64,000 bases of DNA from Thauera sp. JM12B12 (GCF_039614725.1 NZ_CP154859.1:3534001-3598000), one strand, 5' to 3'; counted from the first letter of the stretch, positions 21,086 to 31,239 are shown. Program-made: numbers and translations. The notes: a model not told the origin generated them from the sequence alone.

Positions 21086-22243
21086 ATGCGCCGCTTGTGG
21101 CTCATCTTCGCGCAGGCCGTGACCGTCAGCGTCGCGGTCCTGTTCGTGCTCAACACCCTGAAGCCCGAATGGCTGCGCGAGGCCACGCCCGCGGCGGTGG
21201 TGGCAATTCTCGAGGCTCCGGCCGGAGCCGAGCGCGCGCCGGCGGCGGGCTCTTACGCCCCGGCCGCGCAGCAGTCCATGCCCGCGGTGGTGCACATCTT
21301 CACCACCAAGGCCGGCCGCAGCCAGCGCCATCCACTGTTCGATGACCCGCTGTTCCGTCATTTCTTCGGCGAGCGCCCGGACAATGGGCCGAGTCAGCGC
21401 GAATCCGGGCTGGGGTCCGGCGTCATCGTCAGCCCCGACGGCTATGTCCTCACCAACAACCACGTGATCGAGACTGCCGACGCGATCGAGGTCGCGCTCA
21501 ATGACGGACGCAAGTACGCCGCCCGGCTGATCGGCCGCGACCCTGAGACGGACCTCGCGGTGCTGCGCATCGAGAGCGAAGCAGCGCTGCCGGCCATCAC
21601 CTTCTCCACGAGCGACAGCCTCACCGTCGGCGACGTCGTGCTCGCGATCGGCAACCCATTCGGCGTCGGCCAGACGGTGACCATGGGCATCGTCTCCGCA
21701 CTCGGCCGCAGCCAGCTCGGGATCAACACCTTCGAGAACTACATCCAGACCGACGCCGCGATCAATCCGGGCAACTCCGGCGGCGCGCTGGTCGATAGCG
21801 CCGGGCACCTTGTCGGCATCAACACCGCGATCTACTCGCGCTCGGGCGGCTCGCTCGGGATCGGCTTTGCAATCCCCGTGTCGATCGCCCGCAACGTGCT
21901 CGAGCAGATCGTGGCCCGCGGCGAAGTGGTGCGCGGCTGGGTGGGCGTGGAGATCCAGGAGCTGACGGCCGACCTGGCAGAGTCCTTCGGCTATCGCGAC
22001 GCCGCGGGCGCGCTCATTGCCGGCGTGCTGCGCGGGAGCCCGGCCGATCGCGCTGGCGTGCGCCCGGGCGACGTGCTGATCGCGCTCGATGGCCGCTCGG
22101 TTCCCGATCCGAAGACCATGCTCGACATGGTGGCTGCGCTGCCGCCCGGGCAGAGCGCCGCCTTCCGCGTCCGCCGCGGTGGCGAAGAACTGGATCTGAC
22201 TGTGGAAGTCGGCCGCCGCCCGGTCCCGGCGGCGAACCGCTGA
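21086..22243 (+). CDS. DegS/AlgW-like S1C serine protease with one PDZ domain
   Basis: This 385-residue trypsin-fold protease has an N-terminal membrane anchor (LWLIFAQAVTVSVAVLFVL). The catalytic triad is His126 (LTNNHVIE), Asp156 (DPETDLAVL) and Ser231 (NPGNSGGALV). A single C-terminal PDZ domain (about 280-370, GVLRGSPADRAGVRPGDVL) matches periplasmic stress-sensing proteases such as DegS and AlgW. DegP has two PDZ domains. The ATG at 21086 was preferred to an upstream GTG at 21047. No anti-sigma partner gene lies beside it. It converges on tatC. Confidence 0.9.
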   Translation: MRRLWLIFAQAVTVSVAVLFVLNTLKPEWLREATPAAVVAILEAPAGAERAPAAGSYAPAAQQSMPAVVHIFTTKAGRSQRHPLFDDPLFRHFFGERPDNGPSQRESGLGSGVIVSPDGYVLTNNHVIETADAIEVALNDGRKYAARLIGRDPETDLAVLRIESEAALPAITFSTSDSLTVGDVVLAIGNPFGVGQTVTMGIVSALGRSQLGINTFENYIQTDAAINPGNSGGALVDSAGHLVGINTAIYSRSGGSLGIGFAIPVSIARNVLEQIVARGEVVRGWVGVEIQELTADLAESFGYRDAAGALIAGVLRGSPADRAGVRPGDVLIALDGRSVPDPKTMLDMVAALPPGQSAAFRVRRGGEELDLTVEVGRRPVPAANR

Positions 22244-22296
22244 GAGGGCCGCCAGGGGACAGCCGCGGCATGCCGGCCAAACCGCGGCCGCGGCGC

Positions 22297-23118
22297 TCAG
22301 TGCTTGCCGGCCTGGCGATCCTCGCTCTCGATGCGGTCGAGCTCGCGATCCATGTCCTCGATCGAAGGCGGGACGTAGTCCGCGGCAGCCTCCTCCCGTG
22401 GCGAGGGCCGGCTCATCAAGTTCGCGAGGAAGATGCCGAGCTCGTAGAGCAGACACATCGGCACCGCGAGCATGAACTGCGAGACCACGTCGGGCGGCGT
22501 GACGATCGCCGCGATCACGAAAGCGCCGACGATCACGTAGGGGCGGGCCTCACGCAGCTTCGCCACGTCCACGATGCCGGCCTTGACCATCAGGATCACC
22601 GCCACCGGCACCTCGAAGGTGATCCCGAAGGCCATGAACATGGACATCACGAAAGACAGGTACTGCTCGATGTCCGGCGCCGGAACGATGCTCTTGGGCG
22701 CGAATTCGGCGATGAACTTGAACACCATCCCGAACACGAAGAAGTAGCAGAACGCCATGCCGATGAGGAACAGCAGCGTGCTGCCAAGCACGAGCGGCAG
22801 CGCGAGCCGCTTCTCGTGTGCGTAGAGCCCGGGCGCGATGAATGCCCAGGCCTGATACAGCACCCACGGCAGCGCAAGCACGAAGGCCACCATCATCGTG
22901 ACCTTCACCGGCACGAAGAACGGGGTGACCACCCCGGTGGCGATCATGTTCGTGCCCGCGGGCAGGGTGTCCATCATCGGCTTGGCGAGGATGTCGTAGA
23001 TGTCGCCGGCCCACGGCATCAGGCAGACGAACACGATCACGAGCGCGAGCAGCGCGCGGATGAGGCGGTCGCGCAGCTCGATGAGATGCGCGATGAAGGT
23101 TTCCTGTTGTGTGCTCAT
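22297..23118 (-). CDS. tatC: Twin-arginine translocase subunit TatC
   Basis: This 273-residue protein is the receptor core that recognises twin-arginine signal peptides. Six membrane helices are visible. The cytoplasmic N-terminus contains ETFIAHLIELRDRLIRAL, the conserved TatC start. GLYAHEKRLALPLVLGS and AFGITFEVPVAVILMV follow. The charged tail is rich in Glu, Asp and Arg. Its ATG overlaps the tatB stop as ATGA. The Tat genes close the his-hinT-tat run, a common betaproteobacterial order. Confidence 0.97.
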   Translation of the reverse strand: MSTQQETFIAHLIELRDRLIRALLALVIVFVCLMPWAGDIYDILAKPMMDTLPAGTNMIATGVVTPFFVPVKVTMMVAFVLALPWVLYQAWAFIAPGLYAHEKRLALPLVLGSTLLFLIGMAFCYFFVFGMVFKFIAEFAPKSIVPAPDIEQYLSFVMSMFMAFGITFEVPVAVILMVKAGIVDVAKLREARPYVIVGAFVIAAIVTPPDVVSQFMLAVPMCLLYELGIFLANLMSRPSPREEAAADYVPPSIEDMDRELDRIESEDRQAGKH

Positions 23119-23588
23119 GCCTTGGTCTTTTCCGCGCCGGAGGCCACGCCCGCGCCTGCATCCAGCCCGAGCTCGAGCTGCGGACGCCCACCCCCCTCGG
23201 ACGGGCGTTCCGCCGCCAGCAGCTGGCTGCCGGCGGTCGCCGGAGCCGGGGTGGCAGAAGCGTCTCCCGGCTGGGCGGGGGCGCCATCCGGCAGGATCGA
23301 GCGCAGTTCGCCTGCCGTGCGGTCAACCTCGGATTCGACGCTGGCCATTCCGGAACGAACGGAGGATTCCAGCTCCTGCGCCTGATGCTTGACCTGCTCC
23401 TGGAGCTTCTTCAGCTCCTCGAGCTGCATCTCGCGCTGGATGTCGGACTTCACGTCCGTCACGTAGCGCTGGACACGGCCCAGCAGATGGCCGGCAGTGC
23501 GTGCGACCTTGGGCAGGCGCTCGGGCCCGACCACGACCAGCAGCACGATGCCGATCACGATGAGTTCCGAAAAGCCGAAATCGAACAT
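23115..23588 (-). CDS. tatB: Sec-independent translocase TatB
   Basis: This 157-residue protein has one N-terminal membrane helix in MFDFGFSELIVIGIVLLVV. The TatB hinge GPERLPKVARTAG follows, then an amphipathic helix and a long Ala/Glu/Pro-rich tail. TatB binds TatC to form the signal-peptide receptor. The GPERLP motif separates it from TatA. It is separated from tatA by about 96 bases that hold a terminator-like hairpin, and is translationally coupled to tatC. Confidence 0.95.
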   Translation of the reverse strand: MFDFGFSELIVIGIVLLVVVGPERLPKVARTAGHLLGRVQRYVTDVKSDIQREMQLEELKKLQEQVKHQAQELESSVRSGMASVESEVDRTAGELRSILPDGAPAQPGDASATPAPATAGSQLLAAERPSEGGGRPQLELGLDAGAGVASGAEKTKA

Positions 23589-23630
23589 GTGTGCTCGCTC
23601 GCGACGCGGCCTGTCGATGACAGACCGCAG

Positions 23631-23664
23631 TAAAACGAAGGGGCGCTCCGGTCAGGGCGCCCCT
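23631..23664 (-). terminator. Terminator-like hairpin between tatA and tatB
   Basis: Read on the minus strand, AGGGGCGC pairs perfectly with GCGCCCCT around a ten-base loop, followed by TCGTTTTA. It lies about 20 bases past the tatA stop and 40 bases before tatB. It would let part of the transcripts end after tatA, giving the TatA excess that the translocase needs. The T-run is short, so termination should be partial. Confidence 0.6.
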
Positions 23665-23684
23665 CTTGCATCGAGACGCGAAGA

Positions 23685-23921
23685 TCAGGACTGGGTCCGG
23701 TCGACCTTCTCGCGCGCCTCGCCTTCAATCGTCTGGCCGTTGGCGATCTTCTCCTGGCTGGCATCGGTGGACGCACCGGCGTCGCCTTCCTTCATGCCCT
23801 CCTTGAAGCCCTTCACCGCGCCACCCAGGTCGGAACCGATGTTGCGCAGCTTCTTGGTGCCGAACACCAAGAGGACGATGACCAGCACGATCAGCCAGTG
23901 CCAGATGCTCAAAGAACCCAT
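23685..23921 (-). CDS. tatA: Sec-independent translocase TatA
   Basis: This 78-residue protein forms the oligomeric pore component. The N-terminus [20 protein letters not shown] is the membrane helix, followed by the [20 protein letters not shown] hinge and amphipathic helix that define TatA/E. The tail is acidic and polar. It begins ten bases after the hinT stop, so it is probably transcribed with the his genes. The hairpin after it may set its level above TatB and TatC. Confidence 0.96.
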   Translation of the reverse strand: MGSLSIWHWLIVLVIVLLVFGTKKLRNIGSDLGGAVKGFKEGMKEGDAGASTDASQEKIANGQTIEGEAREKVDRTQS

Positions 23922-23931
23922 ACCGCTCTCC

Positions 23932-24279
23932 TTAGCGCTTCAACATGGGCGGCAGGGGATTCGGCCCGCCCAGAATGTGAAGGTGCAGATGATACACCTC
24001 CTGCAAGCCGACCCTGCCGGTGTTCACGATCGTCCGGAAGCCGTCGGCACAACCCTGCTCGCGCGCAATCCTGCCCGCTGCAACCATGAGACGCCCCATC
24101 GAGGCCTCGTGTTCCTCGCCGAGCTCCGCCATCGAATCCACGTGCACCTTCGGGACGACCAGAACATGCACCGGCGCGACCGGACTGATGTCGTGGAAGG
24201 CATAGACGTGCTCGTCTTCGTACACCTTCTTCGACGGAATTTCCCCGCGCACGATGCGACAGAAGATGCAGTCGCTCAT
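23932..24279 (-). CDS. hinT: HIT-family nucleoside phosphoramidase HinT
   Basis: This 115-residue protein has the histidine-triad motif HLHLHILGG near residues 100-108. The start [16 protein letters not shown] with two Cys residues is typical of HinT. It should hydrolyse purine nucleoside phosphoramidates. The ATG at 24279 overlaps the hisE stop as ATGA; a longer in-frame reading upstream lies inside hisE and is rejected. Its place between hisE and tatA is conserved in many betaproteobacteria. Confidence 0.95.
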   Translation of the reverse strand: MSDCIFCRIVRGEIPSKKVYEDEHVYAFHDISPVAPVHVLVVPKVHVDSMAELGEEHEASMGRLMVAAGRIAREQGCADGFRTIVNTGRVGLQEVYHLHLHILGGPNPLPPMLKR

Positions 24280-24614
24280 GCGTTCGTACCCGTGGCGGTG
24301 CGCGACTTCTTCTCGTCGATGCCCGACACGCCCTCGCGGCGGCGGAACTCGGCGAGAACGTCGTCCACCGAGAGTCCGTAGTGAGCGAGGAGCACCATGG
24401 AGTGGAACCACAGGTCGGTGACCTCCCACACCAGATGCAGCATGTCCTTGTCCTTGGCCGCCATGATGGTCTCGGCGGCCTCCTCGGCGACCTTCTTGCA
24501 GATCGCGTCGGTGCCCTTCTGGTACAGGCTGGAGACGTAGGAGGAGTCCGGATCGGCCTTCTTGCGCGCGGCCAGGGTCTCGGCCACGCGGTGCAGCACT
24601 TCGATATCGATCAT
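24276..24614 (-). CDS. hisE: Phosphoribosyl-ATP pyrophosphatase HisE
   Basis: This 112-residue MazG-fold enzyme hydrolyses phosphoribosyl-ATP to phosphoribosyl-AMP, the second step of histidine synthesis. The metal-binding helix [18 protein letters not shown] and the helix [20 protein letters not shown] are diagnostic. It is separate from hisI, unlike the fused HisIE of enterobacteria. Start and stop codons overlap hisI and hinT by four bases each, so translation is probably coupled through the three genes. Confidence 0.96.
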   Translation of the reverse strand: MIDIEVLHRVAETLAARKKADPDSSYVSSLYQKGTDAICKKVAEEAAETIMAAKDKDMLHLVWEVTDLWFHSMVLLAHYGLSVDDVLAEFRRREGVSGIDEKKSRTATGTNA

Positions 24615-25006
24615 TTGTAGATCTCCTGCGGGTCTTTCAAAACCGGTTCGACGGCCTCCCAGCGGCCATCGGCGAAATACTTCTGGAAGAAGCAGCTGTG
24701 GCGCCCGGTGTGGCAGGCGATGCCTCCGACCTGTTCGATCTTCAGCAGCACCACGTCGTTGTCGCAGTCGATGCGGATGTCGAGCACCTTCTGCACGTGA
24801 CCGGACTCCTCGCCCTTGTGCCACAGCTTACGGCGCGAACGTGACCAGTAAATGGCTTCGCCCGTCTCGGCGGTACGCTGCAGGGCCTCGCGGTTCATCC
24901 AGGCGAACATCAGCACATCGCCGCTGGCGGCCTCCTGTGCGATCACCGGCACCAGACCGTGCTCGTCCCACTTGACCTCGTTCAACCAGCGCGTGTTCTC
25001 GCTCAC
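24611..25006 (-). CDS. hisI: Phosphoribosyl-AMP cyclohydrolase HisI
   Basis: This 131-residue enzyme opens the adenine ring of phosphoribosyl-AMP. Signature segments are [40 protein letters not shown] and the zinc/magnesium site [13 protein letters not shown] with [10 protein letters not shown]. The start is a GTG at 25006 that overlaps the hisF stop as GTGA. It is monofunctional; hisE follows as a separate gene. Confidence 0.96.
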   Translation of the reverse strand: MSENTRWLNEVKWDEHGLVPVIAQEAASGDVLMFAWMNREALQRTAETGEAIYWSRSRRKLWHKGEESGHVQKVLDIRIDCDNDVVLLKIEQVGGIACHTGRHSCFFQKYFADGRWEAVEPVLKDPQEIYK

Positions 25007-25761
25007 AAGCGCACCTCGATGCCGCGCGCGCGCATCAGCTCCTTGGCCTCGCGCACGGTGTGCTGTCCGAAATGGAAGATGCTCGCTGCCAGCACCGCAT
25101 CGGCACGGCCCTCCGAGACGCCCTCGGCAAGGTGCTCCAGGGTGCCGACGCCGCCACTGGCGATCACCGGGATGCGCACCGCATCGGACACCGCACGCGT
25201 GAGCGCGAGATCGAAACCGCTCTTGGTGCCGTCACGGTCCATGCTGGTGAGCAGGATCTCGCCCGCGCCCAGCGACTCGACCCTGCGCGCCCACTCGATC
25301 GCGTCGAGCCCGGTGTTGTTGCGACCGCCGTGGGTGAACACCTCCCACTTGCCGGGCGCAGTCTGCTTGGCGTCGATCGCGACCACGATGCACTGGCTGC
25401 CGACCTTGCTGGAGGCGTCGTGCACCAGCTGCGGGTTGTTGACCGCCGCGGTGTTCATGCTGACCTTGTCGGCACCGGCGTTGAGCAGGCGGCGCACATC
25501 CTCGACCACGCGCACGCCACCGCCGACGGTGAGCGGGATGAAGACCTGCTCGGCGACCTGCTCGACCACGTGCAGGATGATGTCGCGGTCGTCGGAGCTC
25601 GCGGTGATGTCGAGGAAGGTGATCTCGTCGGCACCCTGCTCGTCGTAGCGGCGCGCGATCTCGACCGGATCGCCGGCGTCACGCAACTCGACGAAATTGA
25701 CGCCCTTGACCACGCGCCCGGACTTCACGTCCAGGCAGGGGATGATGCGTTTTGCGAGCAT
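25003..25761 (-). CDS. hisF: Imidazole glycerol phosphate synthase cyclase subunit HisF
   Basis: This 252-residue TIM barrel forms imidazole glycerol phosphate and AICAR with ammonia from HisH. The start [20 protein letters not shown] holds the first catalytic Asp. The second lies in [14 protein letters not shown]. Phosphate sites [10 protein letters not shown] and [14 protein letters not shown] are present. It lies 22 bases after hisA and overlaps hisI. Confidence 0.98.
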   Translation of the reverse strand: MLAKRIIPCLDVKSGRVVKGVNFVELRDAGDPVEIARRYDEQGADEITFLDITASSDDRDIILHVVEQVAEQVFIPLTVGGGVRVVEDVRRLLNAGADKVSMNTAAVNNPQLVHDASSKVGSQCIVVAIDAKQTAPGKWEVFTHGGRNNTGLDAIEWARRVESLGAGEILLTSMDRDGTKSGFDLALTRAVSDAVRIPVIASGGVGTLEHLAEGVSEGRADAVLAASIFHFGQHTVREAKELMRARGIEVRL

Positions 25762-25783
25762 CAGCGGCGCTCAGTGAGGAAAA

Positions 25784-26533
25784 TCATTCGGTCACGCCGT
25801 TCAATTCGTCCGCACGCAGCTGCGCAGCGGCGAAATCCAGCGTGCCTTCGTAGATCGCGCGCCCGGTGATCGCGCCCATGATGCCTTCCTCCTCGACCGC
25901 GCACAGCGCGTCGATGTCGCGCAGGTCGGTGATGCCCCCGCTGGCGATGACCGGGATGCGCAGCGCGCGCGCCAGGCGCACGGTGGCTTCGATATTGACG
26001 CCCGAGAGCATCCCGTCGCGGCCGATGTCCGTGTAGATCACCGCTTCGACGCCGTAGTCCTCGAACTTCTTCGCGAGATCGACCACGTCGTGGCCGGTGA
26101 GCTTGGACCAGCCATCGACCGCCACCTTGCCATCCTTGGCGTCGAGGCCGACGATGATGTGACCGGGGAAGGCGCTGCAGGCGTCGTGCAGGAATCCGGG
26201 GTTCTTGACCGCGGCGGTGCCGATGATGACGTAGCTGATGCCGTTGTCGAGGTAGTGCTCGATGGTGTCGAGGTCGCGGATGCCGCCCCCGAGCTGAACC
26301 GGAATGTCGTCGCCGACGACGTCGGTGATCGCGCGGATGGCACCGCCATTCTTCGGCTTGCCGGCGAATGCGCCGTTCAGGTCGACCAGATGCAGGCGGC
26401 GGGCGCCGGCGTCGAGCCAGTGGCGCGCCATGGCGCCGGGATCTTCGGAAAACACCGTGGCGCCTTCCATTTCACCCTGTTTCAGGCGAACACAGTGACC
26501 GTCCTTGAGGTCGATGGCGGGGATCAGCAACAT
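25784..26533 (-). CDS. hisA: ProFAR isomerase HisA
   Basis: This 249-residue TIM barrel isomerises N-(5'-phosphoribosylformimino)-AICAR ribonucleotide. Catalytic Asp residues lie in [17 protein letters not shown] and in [15 protein letters not shown]. Phosphate-binding segments are [13 protein letters not shown] and [13 protein letters not shown]. The length matches the family. It is 49 bases downstream of hisH and followed by hisF, keeping the usual hisH-hisA-hisF order. Confidence 0.98.
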   Translation of the reverse strand: MLLIPAIDLKDGHCVRLKQGEMEGATVFSEDPGAMARHWLDAGARRLHLVDLNGAFAGKPKNGGAIRAITDVVGDDIPVQLGGGIRDLDTIEHYLDNGISYVIIGTAAVKNPGFLHDACSAFPGHIIVGLDAKDGKVAVDGWSKLTGHDVVDLAKKFEDYGVEAVIYTDIGRDGMLSGVNIEATVRLARALRIPVIASGGITDLRDIDALCAVEEEGIMGAITGRAIYEGTLDFAAAQLRADELNGVTE

Positions 26534-26582
26534 ACGGGGATCAGTTCAGATGAGGCGGAGTCGTGAGACGGGCCGTCGGCGC

Positions 26583-27221
26583 TCAGGGCTGCCAGCGGAT
26601 GAAATTTGCAAGAAGCCGGAGGCCGGCCGCGGCGCTCTTTTCCGGGTGGAACTGGGCCGCGAAGATATTAGCCCGCGCTACCGCACTGGTAAAGCGCAGC
26701 CCGTAGTCGGTTTCCGCCGCGGTCAGCGCCGCATCCGCGGGCACCACGAAATAGCTGTGCACGAAGTAGAAGCGCTCGCCATCCGGGATGCCCTCCCACA
26801 ACGGGTGCGGCACCGACTGCCAGACCTCGTTCCAGCCCATGTGCGGCACCTTCAGCCGGCTGCCGTCCGCAGCCTGCATGCGCGCCTCGGGGAAGCGCAC
26901 CACCTCGCCGGGCAGGATGCCGAGGCCCGGCACGTCCCCCTCGGCGCTGTGCTCGAACAGCATCTGCTGCCCGATGCAGATGCCGAGAAAGGGTTTGCTC
27001 GCCGCCGCGGCCAGCACCGCCGGACGCAGGCCGCGCGCATCGAGCTCGCGCATGCAGTCGGGCATGGCGCCCTGGCCGGGGAAGACGACGCGCTCGGCAG
27101 CGGCCACGCGGGCCGGATCGGAGGTGACGAAGACATCTTGGCCGGGCGCCACGTGCTCGATCGCCTTGGCGACCGAGCGCAGGTTGCCCATGCCGTAATC
27201 GATGATGGCCACGGTGGTCAT
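26583..27221 (-). CDS. hisH: Imidazole glycerol phosphate synthase glutaminase subunit HisH
   Basis: This 212-residue class I glutaminase feeds ammonia to HisF. The start [20 protein letters not shown] is diagnostic. The nucleophile lies in [17 protein letters not shown], and the His/Glu pair lies in [12 protein letters not shown]. The conserved VPHMGWNEV segment contacts HisF. The ATG at 27221 is used; a longer in-frame reading upstream would overrun hisB. It is 61 bases after hisB. Confidence 0.97.
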   Translation of the reverse strand: MTTVAIIDYGMGNLRSVAKAIEHVAPGQDVFVTSDPARVAAAERVVFPGQGAMPDCMRELDARGLRPAVLAAAASKPFLGICIGQQMLFEHSAEGDVPGLGILPGEVVRFPEARMQAADGSRLKVPHMGWNEVWQSVPHPLWEGIPDGERFYFVHSYFVVPADAALTAAETDYGLRFTSAVARANIFAAQFHPEKSAAAGLRLLANFIRWQP

Positions 27222-27282
27222 CGGCTTGACTCGCTTTTCAACGGGAAGGCGGCCACAAGACGCAGCCGCGAGAAGGAAGCAA

Positions 27283-27870
27283 TCAGAGCGCGCCCTTGGT
27301 CGAGGGAATGGTGCCCGCCGCACGCTCGTCGCGCTCGGCAGCCATGCGCAGCGCACGCGCGAAAGCCTTGAACACCGTCTCGCACTGATGGTGGGCGTTG
27401 TCGCCGCGCAGGTTGTCGATGTGCACCGTGACGCCGGCGTGGTTGACGAAGCCCTGGAAGAATTCACGCGCCAGGTCCACGTCGAAGTTGCCGATGCGGG
27501 CGCGGGTGAAATTGATGAAATAGTGCAGCCCGGGCCGGCCGGAGAAGTCCACCACGACCCGCGACAGGGCTTCGTCGAGCGGCACGTAGGCGTGGCCGTA
27601 GCGGCGCAACCCCTTCTTGTCACCGAGGGCCTTGGCGAAAGCCTGGCCGAGCGTGATGCCGACGTCTTCCACGGTGTGGTGGTCGTCGATGTGCGTGTCG
27701 CCCTCGCAGTGGATGTCGAGATCGATGAGGCCGTGACGGACGATCTGGTCGAGCATGTGATCGAAGAAGGGCACGCCGGTATCGAGCTTGCCCTGGCCGG
27801 TGCCATCGAGGTCGATGCGCACGGTGATCTTCGTTTCGAGGGTGTTGCGAGTGACTTCTGCTTGCCGCAT
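27283..27870 (-). CDS. hisB: Imidazoleglycerol-phosphate dehydratase HisB
   Basis: This 195-residue monofunctional dehydratase lacks the phosphatase domain found in enterobacterial HisB. Manganese-binding motifs are [32 protein letters not shown] and [16 protein letters not shown]. The start [15 protein letters not shown] is at 27870, since longer readings lack family support. It is the first gene of the hisB-H-A-F-I-E run because hisC upstream is divergent. It therefore needs its own promoter, unlike in the usual continuous operon. Confidence 0.97.
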   Translation of the reverse strand: MRQAEVTRNTLETKITVRIDLDGTGQGKLDTGVPFFDHMLDQIVRHGLIDLDIHCEGDTHIDDHHTVEDVGITLGQAFAKALGDKKGLRRYGHAYVPLDEALSRVVVDFSGRPGLHYFINFTRARIGNFDVDLAREFFQGFVNHAGVTVHIDNLRGDNAHHQCETVFKAFARALRMAAERDERAAGTIPSTKGAL

Positions 27871-27906
27871 GGGAGACTTCTGGCCAAAGGGTGAGGGTCG
27901 TGGCCA

Positions 27907-27936
27907 TGATAACATCGCCCGGCAAACTCGCCGCAA
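27907..27936 (-). promoter_or_regulatory. Candidate hisB promoter in the hisB-hisC divergent gap
   Basis: On the minus strand, TTGCGG (27931-27936) and TTATCA (27907-27912) are 18 bases apart, about 37 bases upstream of the hisB start. The gap of 182 bases between the divergent hisB and hisC genes must hold promoters for both. No convincing hisC promoter could be singled out. Confidence 0.3.
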
Positions 27937-28052
27937 CGCGCAGGCTAGGGCGTGAGATCGGTCGCGCCACCGCGTGGCCGACCCGCGCCGCAAGGCGCTC
28001 ACGCCGGGCGTGTGCAGCGAGCGCTCGTTCCACCCCAACCGCAGGCATCCTC

Positions 28053-29138
28053 ATGAGCCGTTTCTGGAGCGCCGTCGTTCACGGCCTGACCCCCTACGTC
28101 CCGGGCGAGCAGCCCAAGCTCGACAACCTGGTCAAGCTCAACACCAACGAACACCCCTACGGCCCGTCGCCCAAGGCGCTGGAAGCGATCCGCGCAGCGA
28201 CCAGCGACAGCCTTCGCCTCTATCCCGACCCGAACGCCGACGCCCTCAAGGGCGCGCTCGCAGCCCGCCACGGCGTGCAGCCGCAGCAGGTCTTCGTCGG
28301 CAACGGTTCGGACGAAGTGCTCGCGCATGCGTTCATGGCGCTGCTCAGGCACGATCGCGCACTGTGGTTTCCCGACATCAGCTACAGCTTCTATCCGGTG
28401 TACTGCGGGCTGTACGGGATCGCTCACCGGCAGATTCCGCTCGCCGAGGATTTCTCCATCCGTGTCGAAGATTACCTGCCGCGAGCGGATGCGACCGACG
28501 CGGATCGCCCCGGCGCGATCATCTTCCCCAACCCCAACGCCCCCACGGGCCGTCTGCTGCCCCTGCCCGAGGTCGAGCGCATCGTCGCCGGCAACCCGGA
28601 CGCCGTGGTGCTGGTGGATGAGGCCTACGTCGACTTCGGCGGCGAGAGCGCGATCGCGCTCGTGCATCGCTATCCGAACCTTCTGGTGACCCACACGTTC
28701 TCCAAGAGCCGCTCGCTCGCCGGTCTGCGCGTGGGCTACGCGGTCGGCCACGCGGAGCTCATCGACGCCCTGGAGCGCGTCAAGAACAGCTTCAACTCCT
28801 ACCCGCTCGACCGCCTCGCGATTGCCGGCGCCGTGGCGTCGGTGGAGGACGAGGCGTTTTTCCAGGAGAGTTGCCGCAAGGTGATCGCGACCCGAGACAA
28901 GCTGGTCGCGGACATGCAGGCGCTGCGGTTCGACGTGCTGCCCTCGGCGGCGAACTTCATCTTCGCCCGCCATCCGCATCGTGACGGCGGCGCGCTGACG
29001 GCCGAACTGCGCAAACGCGCGATCATCGTGCGCCACTTCAAGGCGCCGCGCATCGATCAGTTCATGCGCATCACCGTGGGCACGGATGCACAGTGCGCGA
29101 CGCTGGTGCAGGCGCTGCACGAAATCCTGAAAGGCTGA
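28053..29138 (+). CDS. hisC: Histidinol-phosphate aminotransferase HisC
   Basis: This 361-residue fold-type I PLP enzyme converts imidazole acetol phosphate to histidinol phosphate. The start [20 protein letters not shown], the substrate region [15 protein letters not shown], the PLP contacts [10 protein letters not shown] and [13 protein letters not shown], and the Schiff-base lysine in [16 protein letters not shown] are all present. The ATG at 28053 has only a weak ribosome site. It sits between hisD and hisB, the expected place, but on the opposite strand from every other his gene here. It must use its own promoter. Confidence 0.96.
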   Translation: MSRFWSAVVHGLTPYVPGEQPKLDNLVKLNTNEHPYGPSPKALEAIRAATSDSLRLYPDPNADALKGALAARHGVQPQQVFVGNGSDEVLAHAFMALLRHDRALWFPDISYSFYPVYCGLYGIAHRQIPLAEDFSIRVEDYLPRADATDADRPGAIIFPNPNAPTGRLLPLPEVERIVAGNPDAVVLVDEAYVDFGGESAIALVHRYPNLLVTHTFSKSRSLAGLRVGYAVGHAELIDALERVKNSFNSYPLDRLAIAGAVASVEDEAFFQESCRKVIATRDKLVADMQALRFDVLPSAANFIFARHPHRDGGALTAELRKRAIIVRHFKAPRIDQFMRITVGTDAQCATLVQALHEILKG

Positions 29139-29206
29139 TTCGCGGGCACGTCCGCGCGCGCCGGGGAGCCGTGTCCGCCGGCGCTACGCGGGCCACCCCC
29201 GGGCAC

Positions 29207-30514
29207 TCACACCTTCAGCCGCATCTCGGCCGAACGCGCGTGCGCCTGCAATCCCTCGCCATGGGCGAGGATCGACGCCACCTTGCCCAGGTGCTGGGCG
29301 CCCGCCTGCGAGATGTTCACGATGCTGGTCCGCTTCTGGAAATCGTAGGTACCCAAGGGCGACGAGAAGCGCGCGCTGCGCATGGTCGGCAGCACGTGGT
29401 TGGGGCCGGCGCAGTAGTCGCCGAGCGCCTCCACCGCCCAGTGGCCGACGAAGATCGCGCCGGCGTGGCGGATGTGGTCGATCCAGGCCTCCGCATTGTC
29501 CAGCGACAGCTCGAGGTGCTCGGGGGCGATGCGGTTGGCGAGCGCGCAGGCCTGCTCGAGGCTATCCACATGGACCAGCGCGCCGCGGTTGGCGAGCGAC
29601 TTGGCGATGGTCTCGCGGCGCGGCATGGTGGGCAGCAGGCGGTCGATCGCCGCGTGCACCGCGTCGATGAAGCCGGCGTCGGTGCACAGCAGGATGGACT
29701 GCGCCAGCTCGTCGTGCTCGGCCTGGGCGAAGAGGTCCATCGCCACCCAGTCGGCGTGGCCGGAACCATCGGAGATGATCAGCACCTCGGAGGGCCCGGC
29801 GACCATGTCGATGCCGACCGTGCCGAACACCCGGCGCTTGGCCTCGGCCACATAGGCGTTGCCCGGCCCGACGATCTTGTCCACCTGCGGGATGGTCTGC
29901 GTGCCGTAGGCGAGCGCCGCCACCGCCTGCGCGCCGCCGATGGTGAACACGCGGTCGACCCCGGTGATCGCGGCCGCGGCCAGCACCAGCGGATTCTTCT
30001 CGCCGCGCGGGGTGGGCACGACCATGATCAGCTCGCCGACACCGGCCACCTTGGCCGGGATCGCGTTCATCAGCACCGAGCTCGGGTAGGACGCCCGCCC
30101 GCCCGGCACGTAGAGGCCGACGCGGTCGAGCGGCGTGACCTTCTGCCCCAGGCGGGTACCGTCGGCCTCGGTGAACTCCCAGGACTCGCCCTTCTGGCGT
30201 TCGTGATACACGCGGACGCGATCGGCGGCGATGGTCAGCGCCTCGCGCTGCTCCTTCGAAAGCCCATCGAGCGCGGCGTGGAGTTCGGACCTGGGCAGCT
30301 CCAGCGCCGCCATCGAGTGCACGTCGAGGCCGTCGAAACGGCGTGTAAACTCGACGACCGCGGCGTCGCCGGTGGCGCGCACCGCACGCAGGATCTCGGT
30401 GACCGCGGTGTCGATACGCTCGTCGGCCTCCGATTCGAAGGCGAGCAGCCCATCGAGGGTGGACAGGAATTCGGGTTCGCGCGCGTCGAGGCGGCGGATC
30501 GGTGTCTGGCCCAT
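29207..30514 (-). CDS. hisD: Histidinol dehydrogenase HisD
   Basis: This 435-residue enzyme oxidises histidinol to histidine in two NAD-dependent steps. Family segments include [22 protein letters not shown], the zinc-site region QAEHDE in [15 protein letters not shown], and [11 protein letters not shown] and the C-terminal [25 protein letters not shown]. It lies ten bases downstream of hisG on the same strand. The following gene position is occupied by the inverted hisC, so hisGD is a two-gene transcript. Confidence 0.97.
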   Translation of the reverse strand: MGQTPIRRLDAREPEFLSTLDGLLAFESEADERIDTAVTEILRAVRATGDAAVVEFTRRFDGLDVHSMAALELPRSELHAALDGLSKEQREALTIAADRVRVYHERQKGESWEFTEADGTRLGQKVTPLDRVGLYVPGGRASYPSSVLMNAIPAKVAGVGELIMVVPTPRGEKNPLVLAAAAITGVDRVFTIGGAQAVAALAYGTQTIPQVDKIVGPGNAYVAEAKRRVFGTVGIDMVAGPSEVLIISDGSGHADWVAMDLFAQAEHDELAQSILLCTDAGFIDAVHAAIDRLLPTMPRRETIAKSLANRGALVHVDSLEQACALANRIAPEHLELSLDNAEAWIDHIRHAGAIFVGHWAVEALGDYCAGPNHVLPTMRSARFSSPLGTYDFQKRTSIVNISQAGAQHLGKVASILAHGEGLQAHARSAEMRLKV

Positions 30515-30524
30515 GGACGGTTCC

Positions 30525-31169
30525 TTACGATGTGATCGCGCCGGCGAAGGCGTCGAGCACCGGCTGGATGAGCTCGCGCTTGAGCTTGAGCGAGGCCTGG
30601 TTGACGATCAGGCGCGAACTGATCGGCATGATGTCCTCGACCTCCTCCAGGTTGTTGGCGCGCAGTGTGCCGCCGGTCGAAACCAGGTCGACGATCGCGT
30701 CGGCCAGCCCGACCAGCGGCGCGAGTTCCATCGAGCCGTAGAGCTTGATCAGGTCCACATGCATGCCCTTGCCGGCGAAGTGCGCCTTGGCCGCGTTCAT
30801 GTACTTGGTGGCGACGCGGATACGTCCGCCCGGGCGCGTCGCGGCGGCGTAGTCGAAGCCCTTCTGCACCGCGACGCACAGCCGGCACTTGGCAATCTCG
30901 AGGTCGAGCGGCTGGTAGAGGCCGGCGCCGCCATGCTCGACCAGCGTGTCCTTGCCGGCGATGCCGAGGTCGGCAGCGCCGTATTGCACGTAGGTCGGCG
31001 TGTCGGTCGCGCGCACGATGACCAGGCGCACGTCCGGCCGGTTGGTGCCGATGATCAGCTTGCGCGAGGACTCGGGGTTGTCGGTGGGCACGATGCCCGC
31101 GGCGGCGAGCAGCGGCAGGGTCTCTTCGAAGATGCGGCCCTTGGAGAGGGCGAGCGTGATGCTGGACAC
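30525..31169 (-). CDS. hisG: ATP phosphoribosyltransferase catalytic subunit HisG (short form)
   Basis: This 214-residue protein starts histidine synthesis by joining ATP and PRPP. It is the short HisG form, which lacks the regulatory C-terminal domain and needs HisZ as partner. The start is a GTG at 31169 giving [20 protein letters not shown]. The PRPP loop lies in [19 protein letters not shown]. The long in-frame reading upstream is not used. A TACAAT box stands about 30 bases before the start. HisZ is not in the window. Confidence 0.96.
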   Translation of the reverse strand: MSSITLALSKGRIFEETLPLLAAAGIVPTDNPESSRKLIIGTNRPDVRLVIVRATDTPTYVQYGAADLGIAGKDTLVEHGGAGLYQPLDLEIAKCRLCVAVQKGFDYAAATRPGGRIRVATKYMNAAKAHFAGKGMHVDLIKLYGSMELAPLVGLADAIVDLVSTGGTLRANNLEEVEDIMPISSRLIVNQASLKLKRELIQPVLDAFAGAITS

Positions 31170-31198
31170 GTGAAAAGCCTTGATCGGGGGGACCGCGC

Positions 31199-31225
31199 AT
31201 TGTAACCCGGCGCCGCTTCTGTTAA
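31199..31225 (-). promoter_or_regulatory. Candidate hisGD promoter
   Basis: On the minus strand, TTAACA (31220-31225) and TACAAT (31199-31204) lie about 30-55 bases upstream of the hisG GTG. The spacer is 15 bases, a little short. No leader peptide with clustered His codons was seen before hisG. Confidence 0.4.
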
Positions 31226-31239
31226 CCTTCGCCGCAACT

